Source: JAITWN01 sp050486285
GTDB lineage: Bacteria; Pseudomonadota; Gammaproteobacteria; SZUA-140
Direction of reading: 5' to 3'
Assembly: GCA_050486285.1 (NCBI GenBank)
Contig: JBJHCZ010000012.1
Location: forward strand, 1 to 64,000
Length of the DNA stretch: 64,000 bases
In this document: positions 18,790 through 25,632 of the stretch, one piece after another
Numbering within the stretch: position 1 is the first letter of the stretch
Layout of the letters: every line of letters begins with the position of its first letter
Notes under the pieces: generated by a model
What the model was told of the DNA's origin: nothing
Databases searched by the model: none
Seen by the model: only the letters and a program-made list of their open reading frames with translations
Translations under genes and position numbers: made by a program

Positions 18790-19934
18790 GCGATGCCGGC
18801 GATCGCGCCTGGATGGCGCGCGCGCTGGCGCTGGCGGCGCGCGGGCTGTATACGACGGACCCGAACCCGCGCGTCGGCTGCGTACTGGTGCGCGACGGTG
18901 AGGTCGTCGGCGAGGGGTTTCATGAGGTCGCCGGCGGTCCGCACGCCGAGGCCGTCGCGCTGCAGGCCGCCGGCGGGCGCGCCGCCGGCGCGACGGCCTA
19001 TGTGACGCTGGAGCCCTGTCGACATCATGGCCGCACGCCGCCCTGTACCGATGCGCTGATCGCGGCCGGCGTGCGCCGTGTCGTCGCGGCGATGGGCGAT
19101 CCGGATCCGCGCACCGCCGGGGCCGGCTTCGCGCAGCTGCGCGCGGCCGGAATCGCGGTCGATACCGGGCTGCTCATCGCAGAGGCCGAAGCGCTGAATG
19201 CGGGCTTCGTATCGCGTCATCGCCGCGGGCGGCCGTTCGTGCGCTGCAAGCTCGGCATGACGCTCGACGGTCGCACCGCGACCGCGAGCGGCGAGAGCCG
19301 CTGGATCACCTCGGCGGCGGCGCGCCGTGACGTGCAGCGGCTGCGCGCGCGCAGTTCCGCGATACTGACCGGCATCGGGACCGTGCTGACCGACGATCCG
19401 TCACTGACGGTGCGCGTCGACGAACTGTTCGCCGGCGGCGATGCAGGCGGCTTCGATGACGCGCGCATTCGCCAACCGCTGCGCGTGGTCGCGGACAGCG
19501 GTCTGCGCATCGCGGCATCGGCGCGGGTATTGTCGCAAGCGGGACCGACGCTGATCGCGACCGCCGTGTCCGGCGGCCGCGCGGATCTCGACGGCGTCGA
19601 GGTCTGCCGGATCGATGCCGATGCGCGCGGGCGGGTCGATCCCGCAGCCTTGCTGGCCTTTTTGGCCGGGCGTCAGGTCAATGAGTTACTATTGGAGGCC
19701 GGTCCGACGCTGTGCGGCGCGTTCATTGCCGCGGGCCTGGTCGATGAGCTGGTGCTGTACCTGGCGCCGAAACTGCTCGGTGATACAGCGCGCGGTCTGT
19801 TCACGCTGCCGGGGCTCGAGCGGCTCGACCAGGCAGTCGGGTTGAAGATCATCGATGTCAGGGCCGTCGGGGATGATTGGCGGATCACCGCGCGACCGAT
19901 CCGCCAGGAGTCATCTGAATGTTCACGGGGATAG
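18786..19934 (+). CDS. ribD: Bifunctional diaminohydroxyphosphoribosylaminopyrimidine deaminase / 5-amino-6-(5-phosphoribosylamino)uracil reductase
   Basis: Second and third steps of riboflavin synthesis. The N-terminal zinc deaminase shows PHAEAVAL and PCRHHGRTPPCTDALI; the C-terminal reductase begins near residue 150 (FVRCKLGMTLDGRTATASGES). Length is 382 residues. ATG at 18786 overlaps the nrdR stop (ATGA), and the 3' end overlaps ribE by 16 bp, so translation is tightly coupled along the operon. Confidence 0.97.
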   Translation: MSDAGDRAWMARALALAARGLYTTDPNPRVGCVLVRDGEVVGEGFHEVAGGPHAEAVALQAAGGRAAGATAYVTLEPCRHHGRTPPCTDALIAAGVRRVVAAMGDPDPRTAGAGFAQLRAAGIAVDTGLLIAEAEALNAGFVSRHRRGRPFVRCKLGMTLDGRTATASGESRWITSAAARRDVQRLRARSSAILTGIGTVLTDDPSLTVRVDELFAGGDAGGFDDARIRQPLRVVADSGLRIAASARVLSQAGPTLIATAVSGGRADLDGVEVCRIDADARGRVDPAALLAFLAGRQVNELLLEAGPTLCGAFIAAGLVDELVLYLAPKLLGDTARGLFTLPGLERLDQAVGLKIIDVRAVGDDWRITARPIRQESSECSRG

Positions 19935-20578
19935 TCGAAGCGGTCGGGAAGGTCGTGTCGCTCGAGGCGCGCGGCGGGGATCGGCGTATCTTCGTCGACG
20001 CCGGCGGACTTGCGATGACCGATGCGCGGCTCGGCGAGAGCATTGCGATCAACGGCGTGTGCCTGACCGTCGTCGCGCTCGACGGCCAGGCCTTCGCCGC
20101 CGATGTATCGCTGGAGACGCTGGCGTGCACGACGCTCGGGACGCTCGCGGCCGGGTCGCGCATCAATCTCGAACGCGCGCTGCTGCCGACGACGCGGCTC
20201 GGCGGGCATCTGGTCAGCGGTCATGTCGACGGCGTCGGCGAGGTGCGGCGGATCACCGAGGCGGCGCGCTCGCGGGAGATCGTGATCGAGGCGCCGGCCG
20301 CGCTGGCGCATTATATCGCGGCCAAGGGCTCGGTCTGCGTCGACGGCGTCAGCCTGACCGCCAACGTTGTCGATGGCGCGGCATTTTCGGTCAATATCAT
20401 CCCGCACACATGGGAGCGGACGATCATCGGCGAATGGCGGGCGGGCAGCCGGGTCAACATCGAGGTCGACGTGATCGCCCGCTATCTCGAGCGCCTGCTC
20501 GCGGATCAGGCGGAGACGCCGCGCGGCATCGATCCCGCGTTTCTGAAAGAACACGGATATCTCAACGATGGCAGATAG
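19919..20578 (+). CDS. ribE: Riboflavin synthase, alpha subunit
   Basis: Dismutates two 6,7-dimethyl-8-ribityllumazine molecules to riboflavin. Two lumazine-binding repeats are visible, the first opening MFTGIVEAVG, the second at about residue 98 (GHVDGVGEV); NIIPHTWERTIIGEW is a typical late block. Length is 219 residues. An armed-core repeat begins three bases after its stop, separating it from ribBA. Confidence 0.96.
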   Translation: MFTGIVEAVGKVVSLEARGGDRRIFVDAGGLAMTDARLGESIAINGVCLTVVALDGQAFAADVSLETLACTTLGTLAAGSRINLERALLPTTRLGGHLVSGHVDGVGEVRRITEAARSREIVIEAPAALAHYIAAKGSVCVDGVSLTANVVDGAAFSVNIIPHTWERTIIGEWRAGSRVNIEVDVIARYLERLLADQAETPRGIDPAFLKEHGYLNDGR

Positions 20579-20580
20579 CC

Positions 20581-20711
20581 GCCTGTCGAGAGGGTCCGGC
20601 GAGTTTGCTCCGCGAATGGCTCGCCTCGCTGCCGCTGCGCGGCACCCTTCGGGCTCCGGCGAGGCTGCGCTTGACTTCGCTGCGCAAACTCGCCGGCCCC
20701 TCTCGACAGGC
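20581..20711. repeat. Armed-core palindromic repeat, copy 2
   Basis: Arms at 20581-20608 and 20684-20711 form a 28-bp inverted repeat with one mismatch (T/G). The segment between them matches copy 1 at 1-107 read on the minus strand over about 75 bp with only one or two differences. Outside the shared TTTGC/GCAAA the arms (here GCCTGTCGAGAGGG...) have nothing in common with those of copy 1. No flanking target duplication is obvious. Confidence 0.88.
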
Positions 20712-20731
20712 GGACAGGGGGGCAGTCAGTG

Positions 20732-21886
20732 ATGGATGCACGCAAGGATGATATGGACGCCAGCGACGATTTCACGTTCAATACGACCGCCGAGCTGATC
20801 GAGGAGATCCGCTACGGGCGCATGGTCGTGCTCGTCGATGACGAGGATCGCGAGAACGAGGGCGACCTGATCATGGCCGCCGCCTGCGTGCGCCCCGAGG
20901 ACATCAATTTCATGGCGCGCTACGGCCGCGGCCTGATCTGCCTGACGCTGACGCGCGAGCGCTGCGAGCAACTGCGCCTGCCGCTGATGGTCAGCGAGAC
21001 CAATGCGCGTCACCAGACCAATTTCACGCTGTCGATCGAGGCGGCAGAGGGCGTGACCACCGGCATCTCGGCGGCCGACCGCGCGACGACGATCCGCGCG
21101 GCGGTGCAGCCCGGCGCGAAACCGTCGGACATCGTCCAGCCGGGACATATCTTCCCGCTGATGTCGCAGCCGGGGGGCGTACTCGCGCGCGCGGGACACA
21201 CCGAGGCCGGCAGCGACCTCGCCCGCCTCGCCGGCTTTGAGCCGGCGGCCGTCATCGTCGAGATTCTCGACGAGGAGGGCGGCATGGCGCGGCGGCCGGA
21301 GTTGATGCGCTTCGCGCGCAGCCACGGGCTCAAGATCGGCACGGTCGCCGACCTGATCAGCCATCGCATGCGTCACGAGAAGACCGTCGAGATGGTCGCC
21401 GAATGCGGCCTGCCGACCGCGTTCGGCGATTTCCGCCTCAAGGCCTGGCACGATACCGCCGGCGATCGCCTGCATTTCGCGCTGGTGCGCGGCGCGATCG
21501 ACGGCGACGAGCCGGTGCTGGTGCGCGTCCATATCGAGGATCGGCTCTATGACACGCTGAACGCGACCTTCCACGAGACCAGCTGGAGTTTGCATGCGGC
21601 GATGCAGCGGATCGCTGAGGATCCGCGCGGCGGCGTGCTGGTGCTGCTGCGCGGCGGCGACGACGACGCCGGCCTGGTGCGCCGCATCCGCAATCACGAG
21701 CTGCACGAGCGCGGCATCCACTTTCCGCAGACCTCGCCGGCCGCCGAGCTGCGCAGCTACGGCGTCGCCGCGCAGATCCTCGCCGACCTCGGCGTGCACC
21801 GGATGCGCGTGCTCGGTTCGCCGATCAAGCTCTACGGGCTGTCGGGATTCGGCCTCGAGATCGTCGAGTATCTGCCCGGGACATAG
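20732..21886 (+). CDS. ribBA: 3,4-dihydroxy-2-butanone-4-phosphate synthase with degenerate GTP cyclohydrolase II domain
   Basis: The N-terminal half (to about residue 205) is an intact RibB with DDEDRENEGDLIMAA and HTEAGSDLARLAG, making the four-carbon precursor of riboflavin from ribulose-5-phosphate. The C-terminal half resembles GTP cyclohydrolase II but lacks its three zinc-binding cysteines: the corresponding region reads HETSWSLHAAMQRI. This hybrid is known in proteobacteria and is sometimes called RibBX. The cell should therefore have another cyclohydrolase II (RibA). ATG at 20732 follows a strong run of Gs; a GTG lies one codon upstream. Confidence 0.92.
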   Translation: MDARKDDMDASDDFTFNTTAELIEEIRYGRMVVLVDDEDRENEGDLIMAAACVRPEDINFMARYGRGLICLTLTRERCEQLRLPLMVSETNARHQTNFTLSIEAAEGVTTGISAADRATTIRAAVQPGAKPSDIVQPGHIFPLMSQPGGVLARAGHTEAGSDLARLAGFEPAAVIVEILDEEGGMARRPELMRFARSHGLKIGTVADLISHRMRHEKTVEMVAECGLPTAFGDFRLKAWHDTAGDRLHFALVRGAIDGDEPVLVRVHIEDRLYDTLNATFHETSWSLHAAMQRIAEDPRGGVLVLLRGGDDDAGLVRRIRNHELHERGIHFPQTSPAAELRSYGVAAQILADLGVHRMRVLGSPIKLYGLSGFGLEIVEYLPGT

Positions 21887-21941
21887 CCGCCGGAGCGGCC
21901 GTGCGCTAGAATAGCTCTTTTGAACAGGGAATGAACCGGTA

Positions 21942-22418
21942 ATGGCTGGTATCCGACTCATCGAGGGCGCTTTCGCGGCCGACGGCGCGCGTTTCGCGCT
22001 GGTCGCCTCGCGTTTCAACAGTTTCATCGTCGACCAGCTGGTCGCCGGCGCGACCGACACGCTGCGCCGTCACGGCGTCGCCGAGGATGCGATCACGCTG
22101 GTGCGCGTGCCGGGCGCGTTCGAGCTGCCGCTGGTGGTCCGTCGCCTCGCCAACAGCCGCCGCTATGACGCGGTCGTCGCGCTCGGCGCGGTGATCCGCG
22201 GCGGCACCCCGCACTTCGATTATGTCGCCGGCTCCTGTGTCCGCGGCCTGGCCGAGGTCAATCTTTCCTGTGACATCCCGGTCGCCTTCGGCGTGCTGAC
22301 CGTCGACACCATCGAGCAGGCGATCGAGCGCGCCGGGACCAAGGCCGGCAACAAGGGCGCCGAGGCGGCGCTCGGCGCCCTCGAGATGGTCAGCCTGCTG
22401 CGCAAGCTCGAGGGCTGA
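21942..22418 (+). CDS. ribH: 6,7-dimethyl-8-ribityllumazine synthase
   Basis: Condenses the RibD-pathway pyrimidine with the RibB product; forms an icosahedral or pentameric shell. The signature ALGAVIRGGTPHFDYV and the substrate block ALVASRFNSFIVDQL are present in the 158 residues. It completes the riboflavin set here except for a functional RibA. Confidence 0.96.
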   Translation: MAGIRLIEGAFAADGARFALVASRFNSFIVDQLVAGATDTLRRHGVAEDAITLVRVPGAFELPLVVRRLANSRRYDAVVALGAVIRGGTPHFDYVAGSCVRGLAEVNLSCDIPVAFGVLTVDTIEQAIERAGTKAGNKGAEAALGALEMVSLLRKLEG

Positions 22419-22449
22419 GCGCGCTCCGGCACGCTTCTTCGCCAGAATC

Positions 22450-22905
22450 ATGAAAGGACAGCAGACCAATCGCGCTCGCCGCCGGGCGCGTCTGTGCCTC
22501 GTGCAGGCGCTGTATCAGTGGCAGCTCACCGGCCACGACGCCGGCGCGATCGATCCCCAGTACTACATCGATGAGGGCGAGGGTCCGGTCGATCGCGTAT
22601 TCTTCGATGCCGTGCTGCGCGAGATCCTCGAACGCGTCGACGAACTCGACGAACTGCTGATCCCGCTGCTCGATCGTTCGCTCACCGAGGTCGATCCGGT
22701 CGAGCGCGCGGTGCTTCGTCTCGGCGCCTGCGAGCTGCGCTTCCATCCCGAGATCCCGTTTCGCGTCGTCATCAACGAGGCAGTCGAACTCGCGAAGGTG
22801 TTCGGCGCGCATCATGGTCATCGCTACGTCAACGGCATCCTCGACAGGCTCGCCGAACGTCTCCGTGCCGAGGAGGTCGCCATCGTGCACAGGGACAAAT
22901 CCTGA
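22450..22905 (+). CDS. nusB: Transcription antitermination factor NusB
   Basis: All-helical RNA-binding protein that pairs with NusE (S10) at boxA of rRNA operons. The 151 residues begin RARRRARLCLVQALYQWQL and include ILRLGACEL-like (VLRLGACEL) and INEAVELAKVFGA, the NusB signatures. ribH-nusB-thiL is a common order. Its TGA overlaps the proposed CTG start of thiL. Confidence 0.97.
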   Translation: MKGQQTNRARRRARLCLVQALYQWQLTGHDAGAIDPQYYIDEGEGPVDRVFFDAVLREILERVDELDELLIPLLDRSLTEVDPVERAVLRLGACELRFHPEIPFRVVINEAVELAKVFGAHHGHRYVNGILDRLAERLRAEEVAIVHRDKS

Positions 22906-23912
22906 CTGTCGCCCCCTCCGAGTTCGACCTGATCAGGCGCTGGTTCTCGCGCTGCGGCGCCTCGCGCGCCGATGTCGCGCTCGGCGTCGGCGACGATGCG
23001 GCGATCCTCGCGCCGCCGCCTGGACGGCAGCTGTGCGCGTCGATCGACACGCTGGTCGCCGGCGTGCACTTCCGCGTCGATACCGATCCCGCCGCCCTCG
23101 GTCACAAGGCGCTCGCGGTCAATCTCAGCGATCTCGCGGCGATGGGCGCGGAACCGGCCTGGGCGATGCTGGCGCTGACCTTGCCGTCGGCCGACGAGAC
23201 CTGGCTCGAGGGCTTTGCCGGCGGATTCTGCGCGCTCGCGCGTGAACACGGCGTCGCGCTGATCGGCGGCGACACGACGCGCGGCCCGTTGTCGATCACG
23301 GTACAGGTACAGGGCTTCGCGCCGGCAGGGCAGGCGCTGCGGCGTGACGGCGCGCGCGCCGGCGATACGATCCATGTCACCGGCACGCTCGGCGACGCCG
23401 GACTGGCCCTGCGGTTCGCGGACCAGGCCCCGGCCTCGCTCGCGCGTGAAGACCTCGGCTGGCTGCGCGGCCGCCTCGATCGCCCGGCGCCGCGGGTGGC
23501 GGTGGGGATGGCGCTGCGCGGCCGCGCGCGCGCGGCAATCGACGTCTCCGACGGACTGCTCGCCGATCTCGGCCATATCCTCGCGGCCTCCGGCGTCGGC
23601 GCGACGCTGTGGCTGGACCGGCTGCCGCTGTCGGCGCCGTTCCGGCGCGGCATCGCCGCGCTTGCGCGCGCGGACGGGGTCGGCGAGGACGATCTCGCCG
23701 CAACCGTCGCGCTGTCTGCCGGCGATGACTACGAACTGTGTTTCACCGCCGCCGCGGAGGCCGCGATCGGTGACGACGTCGCCGGGACGCGCTGCGCCGC
23801 GATCGGCGTCATCGAGGCCGAGCCGGGCCTGCGCTGCCTGCGCCGCGACGGCTCGGCATGGCAGCCGGCGTCGCGCGGTTTTGATCATTTCAGCGGGGAG
23901 GCCGCCCGGTGA
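22902..23912 (+). CDS. thiL: Thiamine-monophosphate kinase with non-canonical start
   Basis: Phosphorylates thiamine monophosphate to thiamine pyrophosphate. The family motifs are GVGDDAAIL (Mg-ATP site), HFRVDTDP, GGDTTRGPLS and DVSDGLLADLGHIL. The reading frame has no ATG, GTG or TTG between the nusB 3' region and GTG 23064, which would delete the essential GDDAA motif. The best start is CTG at 22902, overlapping the nusB stop (CTGA), giving 336 residues with the normal N terminus SEFDLIRRWFSR. The stop TGA overlaps the GTG of pgpA. Confidence 0.88.
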   Translation: MTVAPSEFDLIRRWFSRCGASRADVALGVGDDAAILAPPPGRQLCASIDTLVAGVHFRVDTDPAALGHKALAVNLSDLAAMGAEPAWAMLALTLPSADETWLEGFAGGFCALAREHGVALIGGDTTRGPLSITVQVQGFAPAGQALRRDGARAGDTIHVTGTLGDAGLALRFADQAPASLAREDLGWLRGRLDRPAPRVAVGMALRGRARAAIDVSDGLLADLGHILAASGVGATLWLDRLPLSAPFRRGIAALARADGVGEDDLAATVALSAGDDYELCFTAAAEAAIGDDVAGTRCAAIGVIEAEPGLRCLRRDGSAWQPASRGFDHFSGEAAR

Positions 23913-24400
23913 AGGCGCCGCCGCTGCCGCCCGGTATCCTGCGTCACCCGGTCCATTGCCTCTCGCTCGGTTTCGGCCTCGGCGCCGCGCCCCGGGCGCC
24001 GGGCACCTTCGGCACGCTGCTCGGTCTGCCGTGCTGGTGGCTGCTCAAGGACCTGCCGCTCGCCGCCTATCTCGGCATCGTCGTGCTGATGTTCGTCGTC
24101 GGGGTGTGGCTATGCAGCTATACCGCGCGCGCGCTCGGCGTCCATGACCATCCGGCGATCGTCTTCGACGAGGTCGTCGGCTTTCTCGTCGCGATGATCG
24201 CCGCGCCGGCCGGCTGGCTGTGGGCGCTCGCGGGCTTCCTGCTGTTCCGGCTGTTCGACATCTGGAAACCGTGGCCGATCCACTGGCTGGACCGCCGCGT
24301 CCACGGCGGTTTCGGCATCATGCTCGACGACGTCGTCGCGGGGGTGTATGCGCTGGGGGTATTGCAGCTGGCGGCGTGGCTGTTGACGGGGTCAGAGTAG
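23909..24400 (+). CDS. pgpA: Phosphatidylglycerophosphatase A
   Basis: Membrane lipid phosphatase making phosphatidylglycerol. The 163 residues contain GLGAAPRAPGTFGTLLGLP, the acidic block DHPAIVFDEVVGF and RLFDIWKPWPIHWLD, with several hydrophobic helices. GTG start overlaps the thiL stop. The last residues GSE and the TAG stop are encoded by the palindromic GGGGTCAGAGTAG repeat at 24388. Confidence 0.95.
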   Translation: MKAPPLPPGILRHPVHCLSLGFGLGAAPRAPGTFGTLLGLPCWWLLKDLPLAAYLGIVVLMFVVGVWLCSYTARALGVHDHPAIVFDEVVGFLVAMIAAPAGWLWALAGFLLFRLFDIWKPWPIHWLDRRVHGGFGIMLDDVVAGVYALGVLQLAAWLLTGSE

Positions 24401-24420
24401 ACTTCGTCTACTCTGACCCC
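24388..24420. repeat. GGGGTCAGAGTAGAC palindrome
   Basis: Perfect 15-bp inverted repeat GGGGTCAGAGTAGAC (24388-24402) and its complement (24406-24420) with a 3-nt loop. It overlaps the end of pgpA and lies 7 bp from the folE2 stop. There is no T-tract on either strand, so it is not a classical intrinsic terminator. The same core occurs at 15193-15300 and 37304-37342. Confidence 0.92.
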
Positions 24421-24427
24421 GATTCGG

Positions 24428-25225
24428 TCAGGTTTGTCGCTTGTCCTTGCGGATCAGCGCGTAGGCCGAGTGATTGTGGATCGACTCGAAGTTTTCCGAT
24501 TCGAGGACATAGCCCTCGATGCGCGGGTCGCGGTTCAGGCGCGCGGCGACGTCGCGCACCATGTCCTCGACGAACTTCGGGTTGTCGTAGGCGCGTTCGG
24601 TGACGTATTTCTCGTCCGGCCGCTTCAGCAGGCCGTAGATCTCGCACGAGGATTCCTCCTCGACGATGTCGATCAGGTCTTCTATCCAGACGAACCCCTT
24701 GGTGTGCGCGGTGATGGTGACGTGCGAGCGCTGGTTGTGGGCGCCGTAGTCCGAGATCTCCTTCGAGCACGGGCACAGGCTGGTCACCGGCACGACGACC
24801 TTGACGGTCATGCGTGACTGGCCGGCGCCGACCTCGCCGATCAGCGTCACATCGTAGTCGAGCAGGCTCTGCACGCCGGACACCGGCGCCGCCTTGTTGA
24901 CGAAATACGGGAAGCGCATCTCGAGATGGGCGCATTCCGCCGCCAGCGTCTTGCGCATGCCCTGCAGGATGTCCTTGAAGGTCGCGACGGTGATCTCGCG
25001 CTCGTGGGCGTTCAGCAGCTCGACGAAGCGCGACATGTGCGTGCCCTTGAAGTTGTGGGGCAGGTCGACATACATGTTGAAGGTCGCGATCGTATGCTGG
25101 TCGCCGCCGCTGCGGTCGCGGACCCGGACCGGATGGCGGATGTGCTTGATGCCGACCTTGTCGATCGCGAGCTTGCGCGTATCCGGATGGCTCTGGACGT
25201 CGGCAATGACGCTGGTTTGGCTCAT
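24428..25225 (-). CDS. folE2: GTP cyclohydrolase FolE2 (type IB)
   Basis: Converts GTP to 7,8-dihydroneopterin triphosphate for folate and for preQ0/queuosine. The active-site cysteine block CPCSKEISDYGAHNQRSHV and the early HIRHPVRVRD are typical of the COG1469 family. Length is 265 residues from the ATG at 25225. The start overlaps the queD stop (ATGA), so its product is linked directly to the next enzyme. The long open frame upstream of 25225 crosses queD and dxs and is not part of the protein. Confidence 0.95.
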   Translation of the reverse strand: MSQTSVIADVQSHPDTRKLAIDKVGIKHIRHPVRVRDRSGGDQHTIATFNMYVDLPHNFKGTHMSRFVELLNAHEREITVATFKDILQGMRKTLAAECAHLEMRFPYFVNKAAPVSGVQSLLDYDVTLIGEVGAGQSRMTVKVVVPVTSLCPCSKEISDYGAHNQRSHVTITAHTKGFVWIEDLIDIVEEESSCEIYGLLKRPDEKYVTERAYDNPKFVEDMVRDVAARLNRDPRIEGYVLESENFESIHNHSAYALIRKDKRQT

Positions 25226-25614
25226 GACTGATCTTCCTCGCTGTATCTGACCCGGGCCGTCCCTGTCTCCCACAGGGTCACCGCGGTAACCCGCACGCTG
25301 TCGCCGTTCAGGGTCTCGGACAGGCCGTGGTACAGAAACGCCGCGATGTTCTCGGCGGTCGGGTTGATTCTGTCGAACGGCTTGATGTCGTTGAGATTCC
25401 GGTGGTCGAGCTCGCCGGCCAGCGCGCGCGCGGCCTGCTTGATGGTCTTGAAGTCCAGCCCCATGCCGTGCTCGTTCAGCGCGGTCGCCTCGACCTCGAC
25501 CTCCACCCGCCAGTTGTGCCCGTGCAACCGGCTGCAATCGCCGGGATAACCGCGCAGGCTGTGGGCCGCCGCGAAATCGGTGGATACCGTCAGTTGATAA
25601 CGAGGCTGCCGCAT
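25222..25614 (-). CDS. queD: 6-carboxy-5,6,7,8-tetrahydropterin synthase
   Basis: Uses the FolE2 product to make carboxytetrahydropterin in preQ0 synthesis. The T-fold protein (130 residues) has FAAAHSLRGYPGDCSRLHGHNW, in which CSRLHGH is the QueD form of the active site (Cys plus zinc His), and PTAENIAAFLYHGL. With folE2, queA and tgt, four queuosine genes lie in this window at two loci. Confidence 0.93.
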   Translation of the reverse strand: MRQPRYQLTVSTDFAAAHSLRGYPGDCSRLHGHNWRVEVEVEATALNEHGMGLDFKTIKQAARALAGELDHRNLNDIKPFDRINPTAENIAAFLYHGLSETLNGDSVRVTAVTLWETGTARVRYSEEDQS

Positions 25615-25632
25615 GAATACTTGACCGATTTG

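Noticed and set aside
20579..20731. FMN riboswitch before ribBA
   Set aside because: The conserved RFN blocks are not present; the region is the armed-core repeat and a short leader.
24388..24420. Intrinsic terminator for pgpA/folE2
   Set aside because: The stem is perfect but neither strand has a run of Ts after it, and the sequence recurs as a repeat.
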